Positions 22,771-31,833 of a stretch of 64,000 nt of DNA are shown piece after piece (position 1 is the stretch's first letter; the number at the start of each line of letters is the position of its first letter). A model generated the notes under the pieces. It made no database searches and was not told the DNA's origin. It saw only the letters and a list, made by a program, of their open reading frames with translations. The translations under genes were made by a program, and so were the position numbers. The stretch comes from Candidatus Levyibacteriota bacterium (GTDB lineage: Bacteria; Patescibacteria; Microgenomatia; Levybacterales; UBA12049): the NCBI GenBank assembly GCA_027334565.1, contig DAHWUP010000002.1, forward strand, positions 1 through 64,000, given 5' to 3'.

Positions 22771-23958
22771 ATGGAAATGAACGTAAACGACGAGCTGTTG
22801 ACTCGCGGGGTCGCCAATATCATTCCCGGGAAAAAAGAACTTAAAGGCAAACTCGATAACGGTAAAAAAATCAATGTTTATTTGGGGATCGATCCGACTT
22901 CAACCAAAATCCATCTGGGACACGCTGTTGCTTTGCGAAAACTCAACGAATTCGCCAAGAAGGGACATAACGTCACCTTCTTAATCGGCGATTTTACCGC
23001 CTTGATCGGCGACACGTCTGATAAAGAAACCGAAAGGCCGGCCTTAACTTTCGATGAGATAACCGAAAATTTTAAGACCTACAAAAAACAAGCGGAGAAA
23101 ATCCTTGATTTCTCTTTGGTCAAAATAAAATATAACAGCCAGTGGCTCAAACCCTTGACTTTCGAAGAGATTCTTAAACTTACCCAACATTTTAGCGCAG
23201 GTGATTTTATCGGAAGAGAACTCATCAAAAAGAGACTGGCGGAAGGGAAAAGGGTCGGACTACATGAGCTGCTTTATCCGGTAATGCAGGGCTATGACAG
23301 TTTTATGCTCGATACCGATCTTCAAATCGGCGGAACCGACCAAACCTTCAACATGCAGTCGGGAAGAACCATCATCAAAGTTAGACAGGGAAGAGAAAGT
23401 TTCATACTGACAACTCCTATCCTGGAAGGACCGGACGGAAGAAAAATGAGTAAATCCTGGGGGAATGCCATCTGGCTTGAAGATCCGCCTGAAGAGATGT
23501 ACGCAAAAGTAATGTCTATAAACGATGATCAAATAATCACTTATTTTGACCTTGCTACCAACTTGGGGATCAGGAAGATCAAAGACTTTGAACAACGACT
23601 GAAAAAAGAGAATCCGATCAATATTAAAAAAGAACTTGCTCGCCAAATAGTTTCGGAACTTCATTCCCCAAATGATGCCACTAAAGCGCAGAAAAAATTT
23701 GAAACCACCGTTCAAAAAAAAGAAATACCAGACAATATTAAACTTTTTTTCTTCGACCTGCCGGAACTCGGAATCGTCGAGATATTGATTCATACGAAAC
23801 TAGCATCAAGTAATTCCGAAGCAAAAAGATTGATCGAACAAGGCGGGGTGGCAATCGATGATGTTATTATCAAACACCAAGACCAAATAATCGAAATTGG
23901 CAAGCAAAGATTGCTTCGGGTTGGAAAAAGGAATTTTGCAAGAATTGTGGTAAAATAG
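22771..23958 (+). CDS. tyrS: tyrosine--tRNA ligase
   Basis: A 395-aa class I synthetase of the TyrZ-like bacterial type. It has YLGIDPTSTKIHLGHAV (HIGH motif at residues ~50), the Tyr pocket LLYPVMQGYDSFMLDTDLQIGGTDQ region (seen in pieces) and KMSKSWGN near 228, then a helical part and a C-terminal S4 RNA-binding domain (about 335-395). TATACT at 22758-22763 stands 7 nt before ATG 22771, so this start, not 22750, is chosen. Likely leaderless. The short membrane-protein gene follows 4 nt after the stop. Confidence 0.96.
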   Translation: MEMNVNDELLTRGVANIIPGKKELKGKLDNGKKINVYLGIDPTSTKIHLGHAVALRKLNEFAKKGHNVTFLIGDFTALIGDTSDKETERPALTFDEITENFKTYKKQAEKILDFSLVKIKYNSQWLKPLTFEEILKLTQHFSAGDFIGRELIKKRLAEGKRVGLHELLYPVMQGYDSFMLDTDLQIGGTDQTFNMQSGRTIIKVRQGRESFILTTPILEGPDGRKMSKSWGNAIWLEDPPEEMYAKVMSINDDQIITYFDLATNLGIRKIKDFEQRLKKENPINIKKELARQIVSELHSPNDATKAQKKFETTVQKKEIPDNIKLFFFDLPELGIVEILIHTKLASSNSEAKRLIEQGGVAIDDVIIKHQDQIIEIGKQRLLRVGKRNFARIVVK

Positions 23959-23962
23959 TCAT

Positions 23963-24070
23963 ATGGAAATGTTCAGGCGGAAACAATGGATTTGGAAAAT
24001 AATCGTAATAATTTCCTCGCTCGCCCTAATTGTAAGTTCGGCATTGGTGTTCTTGCCTCCTCCCAAGTAA
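23963..24070 (+). CDS. 35-aa single-pass membrane peptide
   Basis: ATG 23963 opens 35 codons ending TAA 24068-24070. The product has a basic, aromatic N-terminus (MEMFRRKQWIWK), then one hydrophobic helix of about 20 residues (IIVIISSLALIVSSALVF) and a LPPPK end. The charge distribution and helix length are those of a real single-span peptide with the N-terminus inside. TAAAAT at 23951-23956 ends 6 nt before the ATG, matching leaderless genes here. It sits 13 nt upstream of recG. I recognise no family. Confidence 0.6.
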   Translation: MEMFRRKQWIWKIIVIISSLALIVSSALVFLPPPK

Positions 24071-24083
24071 TAACTTCCGAATT

Positions 24084-26096
24084 ATGGATTTACAATTACC
24101 GGTTCAAAAGTTTTCAAGAAGCTATAAAATGTATTTCCGAAAGCTTGAGCGTTTGGGTATTCACAAGCTAGAAGATTTTTTATTTCATATCCCGTTTAGA
24201 TATGACGATTATTCACTGACATCAAATGTCTCGGCACTTCAGGAAGGCGAAACGGTTACCGTTATGGGTAACCTTGAAAGCATAAAAAACGTTTATACCT
24301 ATCACCGGAAAAACCTGCAGCAAGCGGTGATCGCCGATAATACCGGAAAGCTCAATGTCCTCTGGTTTAACCAGCCGTTTCTGACCAGAATTTTAAAACC
24401 CGGAGACCATGTTTCGCTTTCCGGCAAAATCGTCACCGATAAGGGCAAGCTTGCAATGATTTCCCCGGAATATGAAGTGATCTTTGGCGGAAAGAACATC
24501 CACACCGGTCGGTTGGTTCCGGTCTATCCCGAGACGCACGGAATTTCCTCAAAATGGCTCAGGCGACAAATCTACAAGCTGTTGGACCAGGCTTATCAAA
24601 TCAAGGAATATCTGCCGCCACAGGTTATTGACGATAATAATCTGATGGACCTTTCCGATGCCTTACGCTTCGTCCATTTTCCGAATAGTCTTAAAGAGGC
24701 CGATCGGGCAAAACAAAGATTAGCTTTCGATGAACTGTTCGATATGCAATTACAATCACTGGTACGAAAAAAACTATGGCAGCAAAAAATTATCAAAAAA
24801 CCGATGGAAATCGAACGAGGGAAAATAGAAGGTTTTATCAAATCGCTTCCCTTTGAATTAACAAATTCACAAGTAAGCGCCGTCGGGGAGATAATTAAAG
24901 ATTTATCTTTGGAAAAACCGATGAACCGTCTGCTTGAGGGGGACGTGGGTAGCGGAAAAACCGTGGTCGCCTGTATTGCAATGTATATCGCCTTTATGAA
25001 TAATTTACAATCTGCTTTTCTCGCACCGACGGAAATTCTTGCAAAGCAGCATTTTAAAACCATCAAAGACTTTCTTTCTCCGTTCGGATTACAAATTAAA
25101 CTGTTTACGGGATCATCAAAGAAAAATCAAACCGCAAAATTTGATATTGCGGTCGGTACCCATGCACTAATTTACAATCGGATAGAATTTGAACATTTGG
25201 GTCTTGTTGTTATCGACGAGCAGCAACGATTCGGCGTGGAACAACGCGCATCTATTAGAGGGAAAGGCAATAATCCTCACCTTTTGACCATGACTGCCAC
25301 TCCGATCCCCAGAACTGTTGCTTTAACAATGTATGGGGATTTGGATCTTTCGCTTTTAAGCGACATGCCTAAGGGAAGGAAAATCGTCAAAACGTGGCTT
25401 GTTCCGCCGATTAAGCGTAACGGGGCCTACGCCTGGATTGAAAAAAAAATAAAAACCGAATTCGATCAGGTATTCATTGTCTGTCCGTTCATCGAGGAAT
25501 CGGAAAGCATGGTCACTGTTAAAGCTGCGAAAATGGAGTACGAAAGGTTGAAAAATGAAATCTTTCCTGATCTGAAACTGGGCCTCTTACACGGCAAATT
25601 GAAGGCGGATGAAAAAGACCGGGTTTTAACCGAATTTAAAGACCGGAAAATAGATATTCTTGTTTCGACTCCGGTAGTTGAAGTTGGCATAGATATCCCT
25701 GGTGCTTCGATCATGCTAATAGAAGAGGCCGAGAGATTCGGACTTGCCCAACTGCACCAACTACGAGGTAGAGTAGGACGTTCGGATAAGCAGGCTTACT
25801 GCCTGCTATTTACGCAAAGCAAAACCAAAGAGACTTTGGACAGGTTAAAATTATTGGAAACCGTCTATTCCGGAGCGCAACTTGCCGAATTCGATCTAAA
25901 ACTTAGGGGCCCGGGACAGATCCACGGAACAGCCCAGCACGGAATTCCAAGACTAAAAATTGCCAGTTTTGCCGATTTTGATTTAATTGAAAAAACCGGA
26001 ATCGAAGCTAGAAAAATTTTTCACCAACTCAAACAATATCCCATGCTTTCGGCAAGAATCAAGCCTTTAAGCGAGCAACTTGTTTCACCCGATTAG
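24084..26096 (+). CDS. recG: ATP-dependent DNA helicase RecG
   Basis: A 670-aa superfamily 2 helicase that remodels stalled forks and Holliday junctions. The N-terminal wedge/OB domain (about 55-150, GETVTVMGNLESIKN) is followed by the helicase core: Walker A GDVGSGKT, IDEQQRFG (the DEQQ box), TMTATPIPRT, and in the C-domain QLRGRVGRSDK and LRGPGQIHGTAQHG, the RecG-specific end motif that couples ATP use to DNA movement. Slightly shorter than E. coli RecG (693) but all motifs are present. ATG 24084 follows the 35-aa ORF. Confidence 0.96.
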   Translation: MDLQLPVQKFSRSYKMYFRKLERLGIHKLEDFLFHIPFRYDDYSLTSNVSALQEGETVTVMGNLESIKNVYTYHRKNLQQAVIADNTGKLNVLWFNQPFLTRILKPGDHVSLSGKIVTDKGKLAMISPEYEVIFGGKNIHTGRLVPVYPETHGISSKWLRRQIYKLLDQAYQIKEYLPPQVIDDNNLMDLSDALRFVHFPNSLKEADRAKQRLAFDELFDMQLQSLVRKKLWQQKIIKKPMEIERGKIEGFIKSLPFELTNSQVSAVGEIIKDLSLEKPMNRLLEGDVGSGKTVVACIAMYIAFMNNLQSAFLAPTEILAKQHFKTIKDFLSPFGLQIKLFTGSSKKNQTAKFDIAVGTHALIYNRIEFEHLGLVVIDEQQRFGVEQRASIRGKGNNPHLLTMTATPIPRTVALTMYGDLDLSLLSDMPKGRKIVKTWLVPPIKRNGAYAWIEKKIKTEFDQVFIVCPFIEESESMVTVKAAKMEYERLKNEIFPDLKLGLLHGKLKADEKDRVLTEFKDRKIDILVSTPVVEVGIDIPGASIMLIEEAERFGLAQLHQLRGRVGRSDKQAYCLLFTQSKTKETLDRLKLLETVYSGAQLAEFDLKLRGPGQIHGTAQHGIPRLKIASFADFDLIEKTGIEARKIFHQLKQYPMLSARIKPLSEQLVSPD

Positions 26097-26139
26097 CTAC
26101 CCGTTGCATGCCGAAACGAAATAAAGTAAAATACAGATT

Positions 26140-26361
26140 ATGCCACAAGAGCCGAAAAAAAGACACAGCAGACAAAGACAAGGTAAAAGAAGAGCAGCTA
26201 TCAAACTGACGGTTTTACGTACCGTAATATGCACAAATTGCGGTAAATCGATCCCTTCGCACAAAGTTTGCAAATATTGCGGTTTTTATAAAGGAAAAAG
26301 GGTGGTAAATACGGCAAAAAGAGAGAAAAAGGAAGAAAAAACAAAATCAGGCCAAACCTAG
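26140..26361 (+). CDS. rpmF: 50S ribosomal protein L32
   Basis: A 73-aa basic protein with L32 signatures: MPQEPKKRHSRQRQGKRRAA start and a zinc ribbon made by ICTNCGK and CKYCGFYKGK. TAAAAT at 26127-26132 ends 7 nt before the ATG, so it is probably leaderless. Heads a cluster with nusB and rnc. Confidence 0.95.
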   Translation: MPQEPKKRHSRQRQGKRRAAIKLTVLRTVICTNCGKSIPSHKVCKYCGFYKGKRVVNTAKREKKEEKTKSGQT

Positions 26362-26376
26362 ACAGCTATTCAGAAA

Positions 26377-26724
26377 ATGAAAACTCCTCTTGACCCCAGA
26401 CATCAAAAAAGAAGGAAAGCTGTTGAAGATCTTTTTAAATCTCAGTTTTTAAAACAACCGATCGGGGAAATCGCCCAAAAGATTATGCGACAGCAGGATT
26501 TCATAGATCAAAAGATCAATGAGATTGCTCCGGATTTTCCTATAGATAAGGTCAATAAAATAGACCTGGCTATCCTTAGGCTATCGATTTTTGAGCTTTT
26601 GATTGACAAAACTCAACCCCCGAGGGTTATAATAGATGAAGCTGTTGAGCTCGCCAAGGAATACGGAGGGGAAACCAGCCCAAAATTTATTAACGGAGCA
26701 CTGGGTAAATTAATCAAGCAATGA
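26377..26724 (+). CDS. nusB: transcription antitermination factor NusB
   Basis: A 115-aa all-helical RNA-binding protein that joins NusE/S10 at boxA of rRNA operons. It shows the NusB pattern: RRKAVEDLFKSQF start, KVNKIDLAILRLSIFELL, P-RVIIDEAVELAKEYGGE and a K-FINGALGKL end. It starts 15 nt after rpmF and overlaps rnc by 4 nt (ATGA), indicating coupling. Confidence 0.92.
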   Translation: MKTPLDPRHQKRRKAVEDLFKSQFLKQPIGEIAQKIMRQQDFIDQKINEIAPDFPIDKVNKIDLAILRLSIFELLIDKTQPPRVIIDEAVELAKEYGGETSPKFINGALGKLIKQ

Positions 26725-27407
26725 TCGATATTCCGAAATTCAAAAATCAACGTTTATTCGAACAGGCGTTCATACACCGAAGTTATCTAAACGAAACCAA
26801 GGAACAACTTTCATCCAACGAGCGCCTGGAATTTTTAGGTGACAGTATTATTTCGTTCGTCGTTTCAAAACATTTATTTTCAAAGTATCCGGATTATAAC
26901 GAAGGAATACTTACCAACCTAAGGTCTCTTTTGGTCAACACCAAAAGCTTGGCCAAAATAGCCAAAGAATTAGGTTTTGGTAACCTCCTAAAGCTTTCAA
27001 AGGGTGAAGAAGACTCCAAAGGCAGGCAAAACCAAAGCTTGCTCGCTGATTGTTTTGAAGCTTTCATCGGTGCCCTTTTCATCGACCAAGGAATCGATAT
27101 TGTCATCGATTTTCTCAATAAAACCTTAATTCCCAAAGTCGAAGAAGTCGAAAAAACCCGAACATATAAAGATCCCAAAAGCCTTTTGCAGGAATATGCT
27201 CAAGCAAAAAGATTTAGCTCTCCCGTATATAAGGTTCTTCAGGAATCCGGACCTGCACACAAAAGAATTTTTAAAATCGGAGCTTATGTGAATAATCAGT
27301 TGGTCGGAGAAGGTTTCGGGAAATCCAAGCGTGACGCGGAAGAACAGGCGGCAGAGAAAGCCCTCGAAAAAGTCAAATCCCAAACACCGTTGAAGAGTCG
27401 AATCTAA
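26721..27407 (+). CDS. rnc: ribonuclease III
   Basis: A 228-aa double-strand-specific endoribonuclease for rRNA processing. The catalytic domain has HRSYLNE, the signature NERLEFLGDSII (residues ~36-47) and DCFEAFIGALFID with the metal-binding Asp and Glu. A double-stranded RNA-binding domain follows (about 153-222: DPKSLLQEYAQAKRF, VGEGFGKSKRDAEEQAAEKAL). The length is standard. Overlaps nusB by 4 nt. Confidence 0.96.
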   Translation: MIDIPKFKNQRLFEQAFIHRSYLNETKEQLSSNERLEFLGDSIISFVVSKHLFSKYPDYNEGILTNLRSLLVNTKSLAKIAKELGFGNLLKLSKGEEDSKGRQNQSLLADCFEAFIGALFIDQGIDIVIDFLNKTLIPKVEEVEKTRTYKDPKSLLQEYAQAKRFSSPVYKVLQESGPAHKRIFKIGAYVNNQLVGEGFGKSKRDAEEQAAEKALEKVKSQTPLKSRI

Positions 27408-27425
27408 AATGGTAAAATATACTTT

Positions 27426-27644
27426 ATGCTAATCATTCGATCATCTACAACCGGTAAAAGAGGAGAACGGAAATTCAGGATCGTTGTAAAAGAGAAAAGA
27501 TCCAGAAGAGACGGCAAAGCTATAGAGACCTTAGGCTGGTACGAAAAAGGTCCCAACGGAAAAAAACAAATCGATAAAGTAAGATATGATTACTGGGTTT
27601 CAAAGGGGGCGGTTCCAACGCCTGCCATTGAAAAATTAATTTAA
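27426..27644 (+). CDS. rpsP: 30S ribosomal protein S16
   Basis: A 72-aa protein with the S16 pattern: MLIIRSSTTGKRGERKFRIV, ETLGWYEKGPN and RYDYWVSKGAVPT. TAAAAT at 27413-27418 precedes the ATG by 7 nt. Its stop overlaps the khpA start by 1 nt (TAATG). First gene of rpsP-khpA-trmD. Confidence 0.95.
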   Translation: MLIIRSSTTGKRGERKFRIVVKEKRSRRDGKAIETLGWYEKGPNGKKQIDKVRYDYWVSKGAVPTPAIEKLI

Positions 27645-27883
27645 TGAAAGACACACTTTTATATATTGTTTCGTCTATAGTCGAGCATCCGGATAAGGTA
27701 TCTGTGAGCGAAGAGGAGAGCGAGGGTGTAATAAACTTCCAAGTGAATGTTGATAAAGAGGATATGGGAAGAGTAATCGGTAAGAACGGAAAAGTGATCA
27801 AAGCTATCCGAAATGTATTGAAAATTCCTGCCATAAAAAGCAATAAAAAAATCTATATCGCACTATCCGAAATTCCCCAGTAG
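27644..27883 (+). CDS. khpA: KH-domain RNA-binding protein KhpA
   Basis: A 79-aa protein that is essentially one KH domain with the loop GRVIGKNGKVIKAIR (residues ~46-60). KhpA proteins bind RNA, often with KhpB/EloR, and affect cell elongation and sRNA biology in Gram-positive bacteria. Its place between rpsP and trmD is the usual one. The rimM gene often found next to trmD is absent here. Confidence 0.92.
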   Translation: MKDTLLYIVSSIVEHPDKVSVSEEESEGVINFQVNVDKEDMGRVIGKNGKVIKAIRNVLKIPAIKSNKKIYIALSEIPQ

Positions 27884-27887
27884 GATT

Positions 27888-28601
27888 ATGAAAATATCAA
27901 TCATCACGCTCTTTCCGGAAATGTTCGACGGACCGTTTAAATATTCCATTGTCCAAAGAGCTATCGAAAAGAAACTGGTACAAATTTCGTTTATTAATCT
28001 TCGGGATTTCGGACTTGGAAAACATAAGTTGGTTGACGACACGCCGTACGGTGGAGGGTACGGAATGATTCTAAGGGCAGATGTGTTATTAAAGGCCGTT
28101 CAAAGCGCAAAAATTCGCGACACAAAAACAAAACAAAAAGTCGTATTGTTGAGCCCGCACGGCAAAAGCTTTAAGCAGAAAATTGCGAAACGGTTCTCAA
28201 AACTTGATAATTTGATCCTAATTTGCGGACACTATGAAGGATTTGATGAGAGAATAAAGAATTACATCGACGAAGAAATATCGGTGGGTGATTTTATTTT
28301 AACCGGAGGAGAACTACCGGCAATGCTTGTGACCGATTCCGTCGTAAGGCTGATTAAAGGCGCTATTGCAAAAGGTTCCCCAGAGGAAGAATCCTTTTCT
28401 CCACTGCTTGAATATCCGCAATATACCAAACCTGCGGTATTTAAGGGATTACATGTTCCCGATATCCTGCTGTCGGGAAACCATAAAGAGATTGCCAAAT
28501 GGAGAATGGAGAAATCGCTCCAAATCACCCGAAAACTTAGGCCCGACCTAATCAAAACGGCGAGTAATTCGTCTGAGAAGAAGAACTGGCCACTAAACTG
28601 A
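27888..28601 (+). CDS. trmD: tRNA (guanine-N1-)-methyltransferase TrmD
   Basis: A 237-aa SPOUT methyltransferase making m1G37 in tRNAs, which prevents frameshifting. Seen motifs are ITLFPEMFDGPFKYSI, DDTPYGGGYGMILRAD, LICGHYEGFDERI and the knot ISVGDFILTGGELPAM followed by the catalytic Asp in VTDSVVR. The last 50 nt (from 28552) overlap the 3' end of the convergent pilO gene, so the C-terminal tail of each is constrained by the other. Confidence 0.96.
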   Translation: MKISIITLFPEMFDGPFKYSIVQRAIEKKLVQISFINLRDFGLGKHKLVDDTPYGGGYGMILRADVLLKAVQSAKIRDTKTKQKVVLLSPHGKSFKQKIAKRFSKLDNLILICGHYEGFDERIKNYIDEEISVGDFILTGGELPAMLVTDSVVRLIKGAIAKGSPEEESFSPLLEYPQYTKPAVFKGLHVPDILLSGNHKEIAKWRMEKSLQITRKLRPDLIKTASNSSEKKNWPLN

Positions 28602-29352
28602 CGCTGGCTGAAGCGATCGCCTGTGTATCCGATAACAATAGCCCATTTTGTACAATCAGATTATTCCAGGTGTATAAATTGGTAATAAGACTTTTATCAC
28701 CGGATGATAGGGGATTAATCGGTGTTTCATCGCTCAAATTCTGCGGCGGAAAAGGTTTAAAAAAGAAGTTTAATAATAAGTCCGCTTGGGTATTGTTTAG
28801 TTTGATGCTGTAAACCTCTGCCAAGGGTACGGTCTTATATAACTCATTAAGAAACGACGTCAGCGAGGCAGTGCTTCCGTTTGTTTGAAGCTGCACTTGT
28901 ATGGTTGGATAGGGTAAGTTATCAGAACCGGTTAATTTGGATAAATTTCCCGGACTGAATTGAAAACTATTTATAGCTATTCCCGCTCTTGCGGAAGCTA
29001 CGGAAATCGCGGTCATAATACCGTAAAAATCTTTCCCGGAAGGCAGTGTTTTTGTTAGCAGTTTTAAATCCGAACTCGACTGGGTATCATCAAGGCTGAC
29101 CAAATAATTATAATTATTTTTTAAAACGTTCAACTGTTGTGTGGCCTGATCGAGCTGATTTTTAGAGCTAAAATATTGGTTAATTTGGGGAATAATCACC
29201 ATGAATAATATCAAGATGCTTGCAAGTATAACAATCATGGGAAATAAATAACCTTTATATTTATTGTAGGTTATATATAACGATTCCTTATCCGGCTTTA
29301 GATCCTGAATTCCCTGCAAATTTAAATTGTTTAGTCCAAAATTTTGTTCCAT
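28552..29352 (-). CDS. pilO: PilO-like type IV pilus assembly protein
   Basis: A 266-aa bitopic membrane protein with an N-terminal cytoplasmic part, a transmembrane helix (about residues 36-58), a coiled coil (NQLDQATQQLNVLKNNYNYL) and a ferredoxin-like external domain, the PilO layout. Identity rests mostly on topology and its position after pilM and pilN; sequence conservation in this family is low. With PilN it forms the inner-membrane alignment complex linked to PilM. Its 3' end overlaps trmD by 50 nt. Confidence 0.75.
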   Translation of the reverse strand: MEQNFGLNNLNLQGIQDLKPDKESLYITYNKYKGYLFPMIVILASILILFMVIIPQINQYFSSKNQLDQATQQLNVLKNNYNYLVSLDDTQSSSDLKLLTKTLPSGKDFYGIMTAISVASARAGIAINSFQFSPGNLSKLTGSDNLPYPTIQVQLQTNGSTASLTSFLNELYKTVPLAEVYSIKLNNTQADLLLNFFFKPFPPQNLSDETPINPLSSGDKSLITNLYTWNNLIVQNGLLLSDTQAIASASVSLVASSSSQTNYSPF

Positions 29353-29354
29353 AT

Positions 29355-29888
29355 TTATAAAATATCTGCCTGAAACGTCAACCTGTACACCGATAGATCC
29401 GAATTGTACACCAGACTTTGTATGCTAAAATTGGATATTTTACTATTTTTATTGACCGAATCGATCAAACCGTTGATGTAATCGTTCATTGACATAAGCG
29501 AAGCACCTGTCACAGTGATCGATAATGAACCGTTATCGAGTATCATTTGGGTTACCGTTAGGTCCGACGGCAAAATGGTCATGAACTGATTGACTATTTG
29601 TGGATAATCTTTACGTTTATTAAGTAAAATCTGGATGTTATGAACTCTGTCCTGCGTTAACACCACCGTCACTATCCTTTGATGTAGTTGCGAAATTCCC
29701 TGCAGGGTTTGATTCTGACTGTTTTTAACCGCGTTGATAGGCAAAAGCAAGGTAATGGCGAAAAATATAATCGAAATCAGTCCGACACAAATAATTGAGC
29801 ATAGAGCGAGTATTTTTACTATCTTTTGCTGTTTAAACTGATTCTCAACTTCTACACTTCTTCCCGGTGCCAGATTAATTTCATTCAT
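29355..29888 (-). CDS. pilN: PilN-like type IV pilus assembly protein
   Basis: A 177-aa bitopic protein. The short cytoplasmic N-terminus starts MNEINLAPGRSVEVE, containing the I-N-L(A/L)P motif by which PilN docks into PilM; a transmembrane helix follows (about 27-50) and then a coiled coil and small external domain. It overlaps pilM by 8 nt and is followed by pilO after 2 nt, matching the usual pilMNO order. Confidence 0.85.
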   Translation of the reverse strand: MNEINLAPGRSVEVENQFKQQKIVKILALCSIICVGLISIIFFAITLLLPINAVKNSQNQTLQGISQLHQRIVTVVLTQDRVHNIQILLNKRKDYPQIVNQFMTILPSDLTVTQMILDNGSLSITVTGASLMSMNDYINGLIDSVNKNSKISNFSIQSLVYNSDLSVYRLTFQADIL

Positions 29889-30915
29889 AATCTCTCATTG
29901 CCAAACCGACTGCGATTGTATAATCCGCAGCATTGTCTATGATTTCCTTCGGAACCTCCTGAGACGCTAAAATCTTCCAGGGGTTGGCGATGGCTGTTTC
30001 AATGCCTGAGTTATTGGCAAAATATAATTCAATTCCCGGTAACTTGGCCGATCCACCGCATAGTATGATCTGTCTTATCGGTGAGTCGTTCTGATATTTT
30101 TGCGAATAATAGGCGATGGATTTTTTGATTTCAGCCAAAATGGAATTTAAGATTGGTACGGTTGCCCGGCTGATTTTTCCACCCAACGATTTTTCGGATA
30201 CTCCATAAACCCTTTTATACTCTTCCGCCTGTTGGGGCGTAAGTCCGAAATCCGTAGCAATTGCCCTGTTGATTGCGGCACCGCCCAAGGACATCGAATA
30301 AGTAAATATCATTATCCCGTTTTTAACAATCGCGAAAGAAGTGCTTATCGCACCGATGTTAACGATAAGACTGGTCGGATAAGTTTCATCCAATACCAAA
30401 GCCCGTAAGGTTGAAAGGATCTCTGTTTCCATCCCCTTGACCGAAAGTCCCGCCATTTGAGCGACTCTTTGATATTTATTAACCAATACCGTTGGTGCCC
30501 CAACCATCAAAACCTGCATCTTTCCCGCAGTTCCTTTATCCAACGGTCTTTTTAAAACATTCCAAACCAAAGTTATATTTTGCAGGGGAACGGGAATATA
30601 TTGTTCTGCTTCCCAATATATGGCCGAGGCCAGTTCCTTATCGGAAATCACAGGCATATCCAACACCTTGGTGTAAACCTGATTTTCGGGCAAAGCAATG
30701 TTTACCAAGCTGGAATTGATACCGGTATCTTTTACCATTTTTGCTACGGTCTGTGCCATCGCTTCTTCGTCAAGAGGAGAGCCGGACATCATTCCCTTGG
30801 GAGGTGAAGGAACAATTGATGCGGCCTTTAACACGAACGACTTGTTCTTGCCCGAAAGCATAACAAGTTTGATAGATGTTGCACCGATATCGAGACCGAA
30901 AGACTCTTTATTCAT
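29881..30915 (-). CDS. pilM: PilM, actin-like type IV pilus assembly ATPase
   Basis: A 344-aa cytoplasmic protein of the FtsA/actin fold. It shows the phosphate-1 loop FGLDIGATSIKLV, later INIGAISTSFAIV-type strand (VNIGAISTSFAIVKNG), and LCGGSAKLPGIELYFAN near the C-terminus, as in PilM. It binds the N-terminal tail of PilN and links the pilus motor to the membrane complex. Its start overlaps the stop of the PilX-like gene by 1 nt (TAATG). Confidence 0.93.
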   Translation of the reverse strand: MNKESFGLDIGATSIKLVMLSGKNKSFVLKAASIVPSPPKGMMSGSPLDEEAMAQTVAKMVKDTGINSSLVNIALPENQVYTKVLDMPVISDKELASAIYWEAEQYIPVPLQNITLVWNVLKRPLDKGTAGKMQVLMVGAPTVLVNKYQRVAQMAGLSVKGMETEILSTLRALVLDETYPTSLIVNIGAISTSFAIVKNGIMIFTYSMSLGGAAINRAIATDFGLTPQQAEEYKRVYGVSEKSLGGKISRATVPILNSILAEIKKSIAYYSQKYQNDSPIRQIILCGGSAKLPGIELYFANNSGIETAIANPWKILASQEVPKEIIDNAADYTIAVGLAMRDYE

Positions 30916-31781
30916 TACGGCTGAAACAGATTATAAGGAAAGAATTCGGCAGGAACTTCGGGGTATCCCTCATAAACAGTAATCTTTCGGGTTGTACTGT
31001 TATTGGCTGTACCTTGAGATGTAATTATCCTGCCTTGCGCCGGTAATGTGGGAGTTCCAAAAACGCCGATCGCTGTTCCCATGTAGATCGGGTTTATTCT
31101 GATAAGAAGCACATTAGGAGGCAATACTCCCGAGCCAGAGGTAAGGGTTGCTCTGTATTGCAGGGTTTGCCCACCGATATTTGTAGTGGCCTGTGAAGTT
31201 GAGGTGGCCGTACCGAAATGATTTACCGCTCTTCTTGCCGAACACGGATCGATCGTAACCCTCTTAAGACTTGGTGCTGCTTTAGTGCCGTAAATAATGG
31301 CAACCTCAAGCGCTGCATTATTGCAAGGATTATTTTTATCGTTTCCCCAGAAAATATCAAACTCGGAGCCCGACCAGCTTGTACTAAATGCCGTGGCAGG
31401 ATCGGAAGAGTAGGTTGTGACCCAGACATCGATCGCATCATCTTTGGAAACCAGGTCTCCGCCGTTTATCAAAAAATTTTGTGTGGTATTCTGGGTACTT
31501 ACGGTCGTAGAATATGAGGTTGCATTTGTGGTACCGGTCGTATTAAATGTTCCGACGATCGCGGGCGCCCCGGGTGCGGTATCGTTTTTCAATGCCTGTT
31601 CGACTCCTGCCTCCGCTGCGGCCAGTGCTTTCTGCGAATTTGCTTGGTTGGTAGTATTTTTAACGTTTACGACACTGCGCGTGGCAATCGACAGGCCTAC
31701 CGTCAAAGCGACCACCATTATTAAAACTACTATAAGAAGAGCCTGTCCTCCCTGGCTTTTGAGCCTATTTGTAAAAGTCAT
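30915..31781 (-). CDS. PilX-like minor pilus protein
   Basis: A 288-aa protein with a short basic start and a QGGQALLIVVLIMVVALTVG hydrophobic stretch, as in the PilX N-terminal family of minor pilins (no Glu at position 5). The rest is Thr/Asn/Ser-rich, with two cysteines in C-NNAALEV and IDPCSARR that may pair. It is probably part of the pilus tip or priming complex. The start ATG (complement 31779-31781) follows a minus-strand TATATT box by 6 nt, so a second leaderless promoter may drive the PilX-pilMNO part of the locus. Confidence 0.7.
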   Translation of the reverse strand: MTFTNRLKSQGGQALLIVVLIMVVALTVGLSIATRSVVNVKNTTNQANSQKALAAAEAGVEQALKNDTAPGAPAIVGTFNTTGTTNATSYSTTVSTQNTTQNFLINGGDLVSKDDAIDVWVTTYSSDPATAFSTSWSGSEFDIFWGNDKNNPCNNAALEVAIIYGTKAAPSLKRVTIDPCSARRAVNHFGTATSTSQATTNIGGQTLQYRATLTSGSGVLPPNVLLIRINPIYMGTAIGVFGTPTLPAQGRIITSQGTANNSTTRKITVYEGYPEVPAEFFPYNLFQP

Positions 31782-31833
31782 ACTCTTAATATAGAGTAGC
31801 AATAAATCTTACGGCTTGTCAACTTCCCGAAAC

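Noticed and set aside
23260..23793. 177-codon minus-strand frame inside tyrS
   Set aside because: Antisense shadow of TyrS without promoter or recognisable domain.
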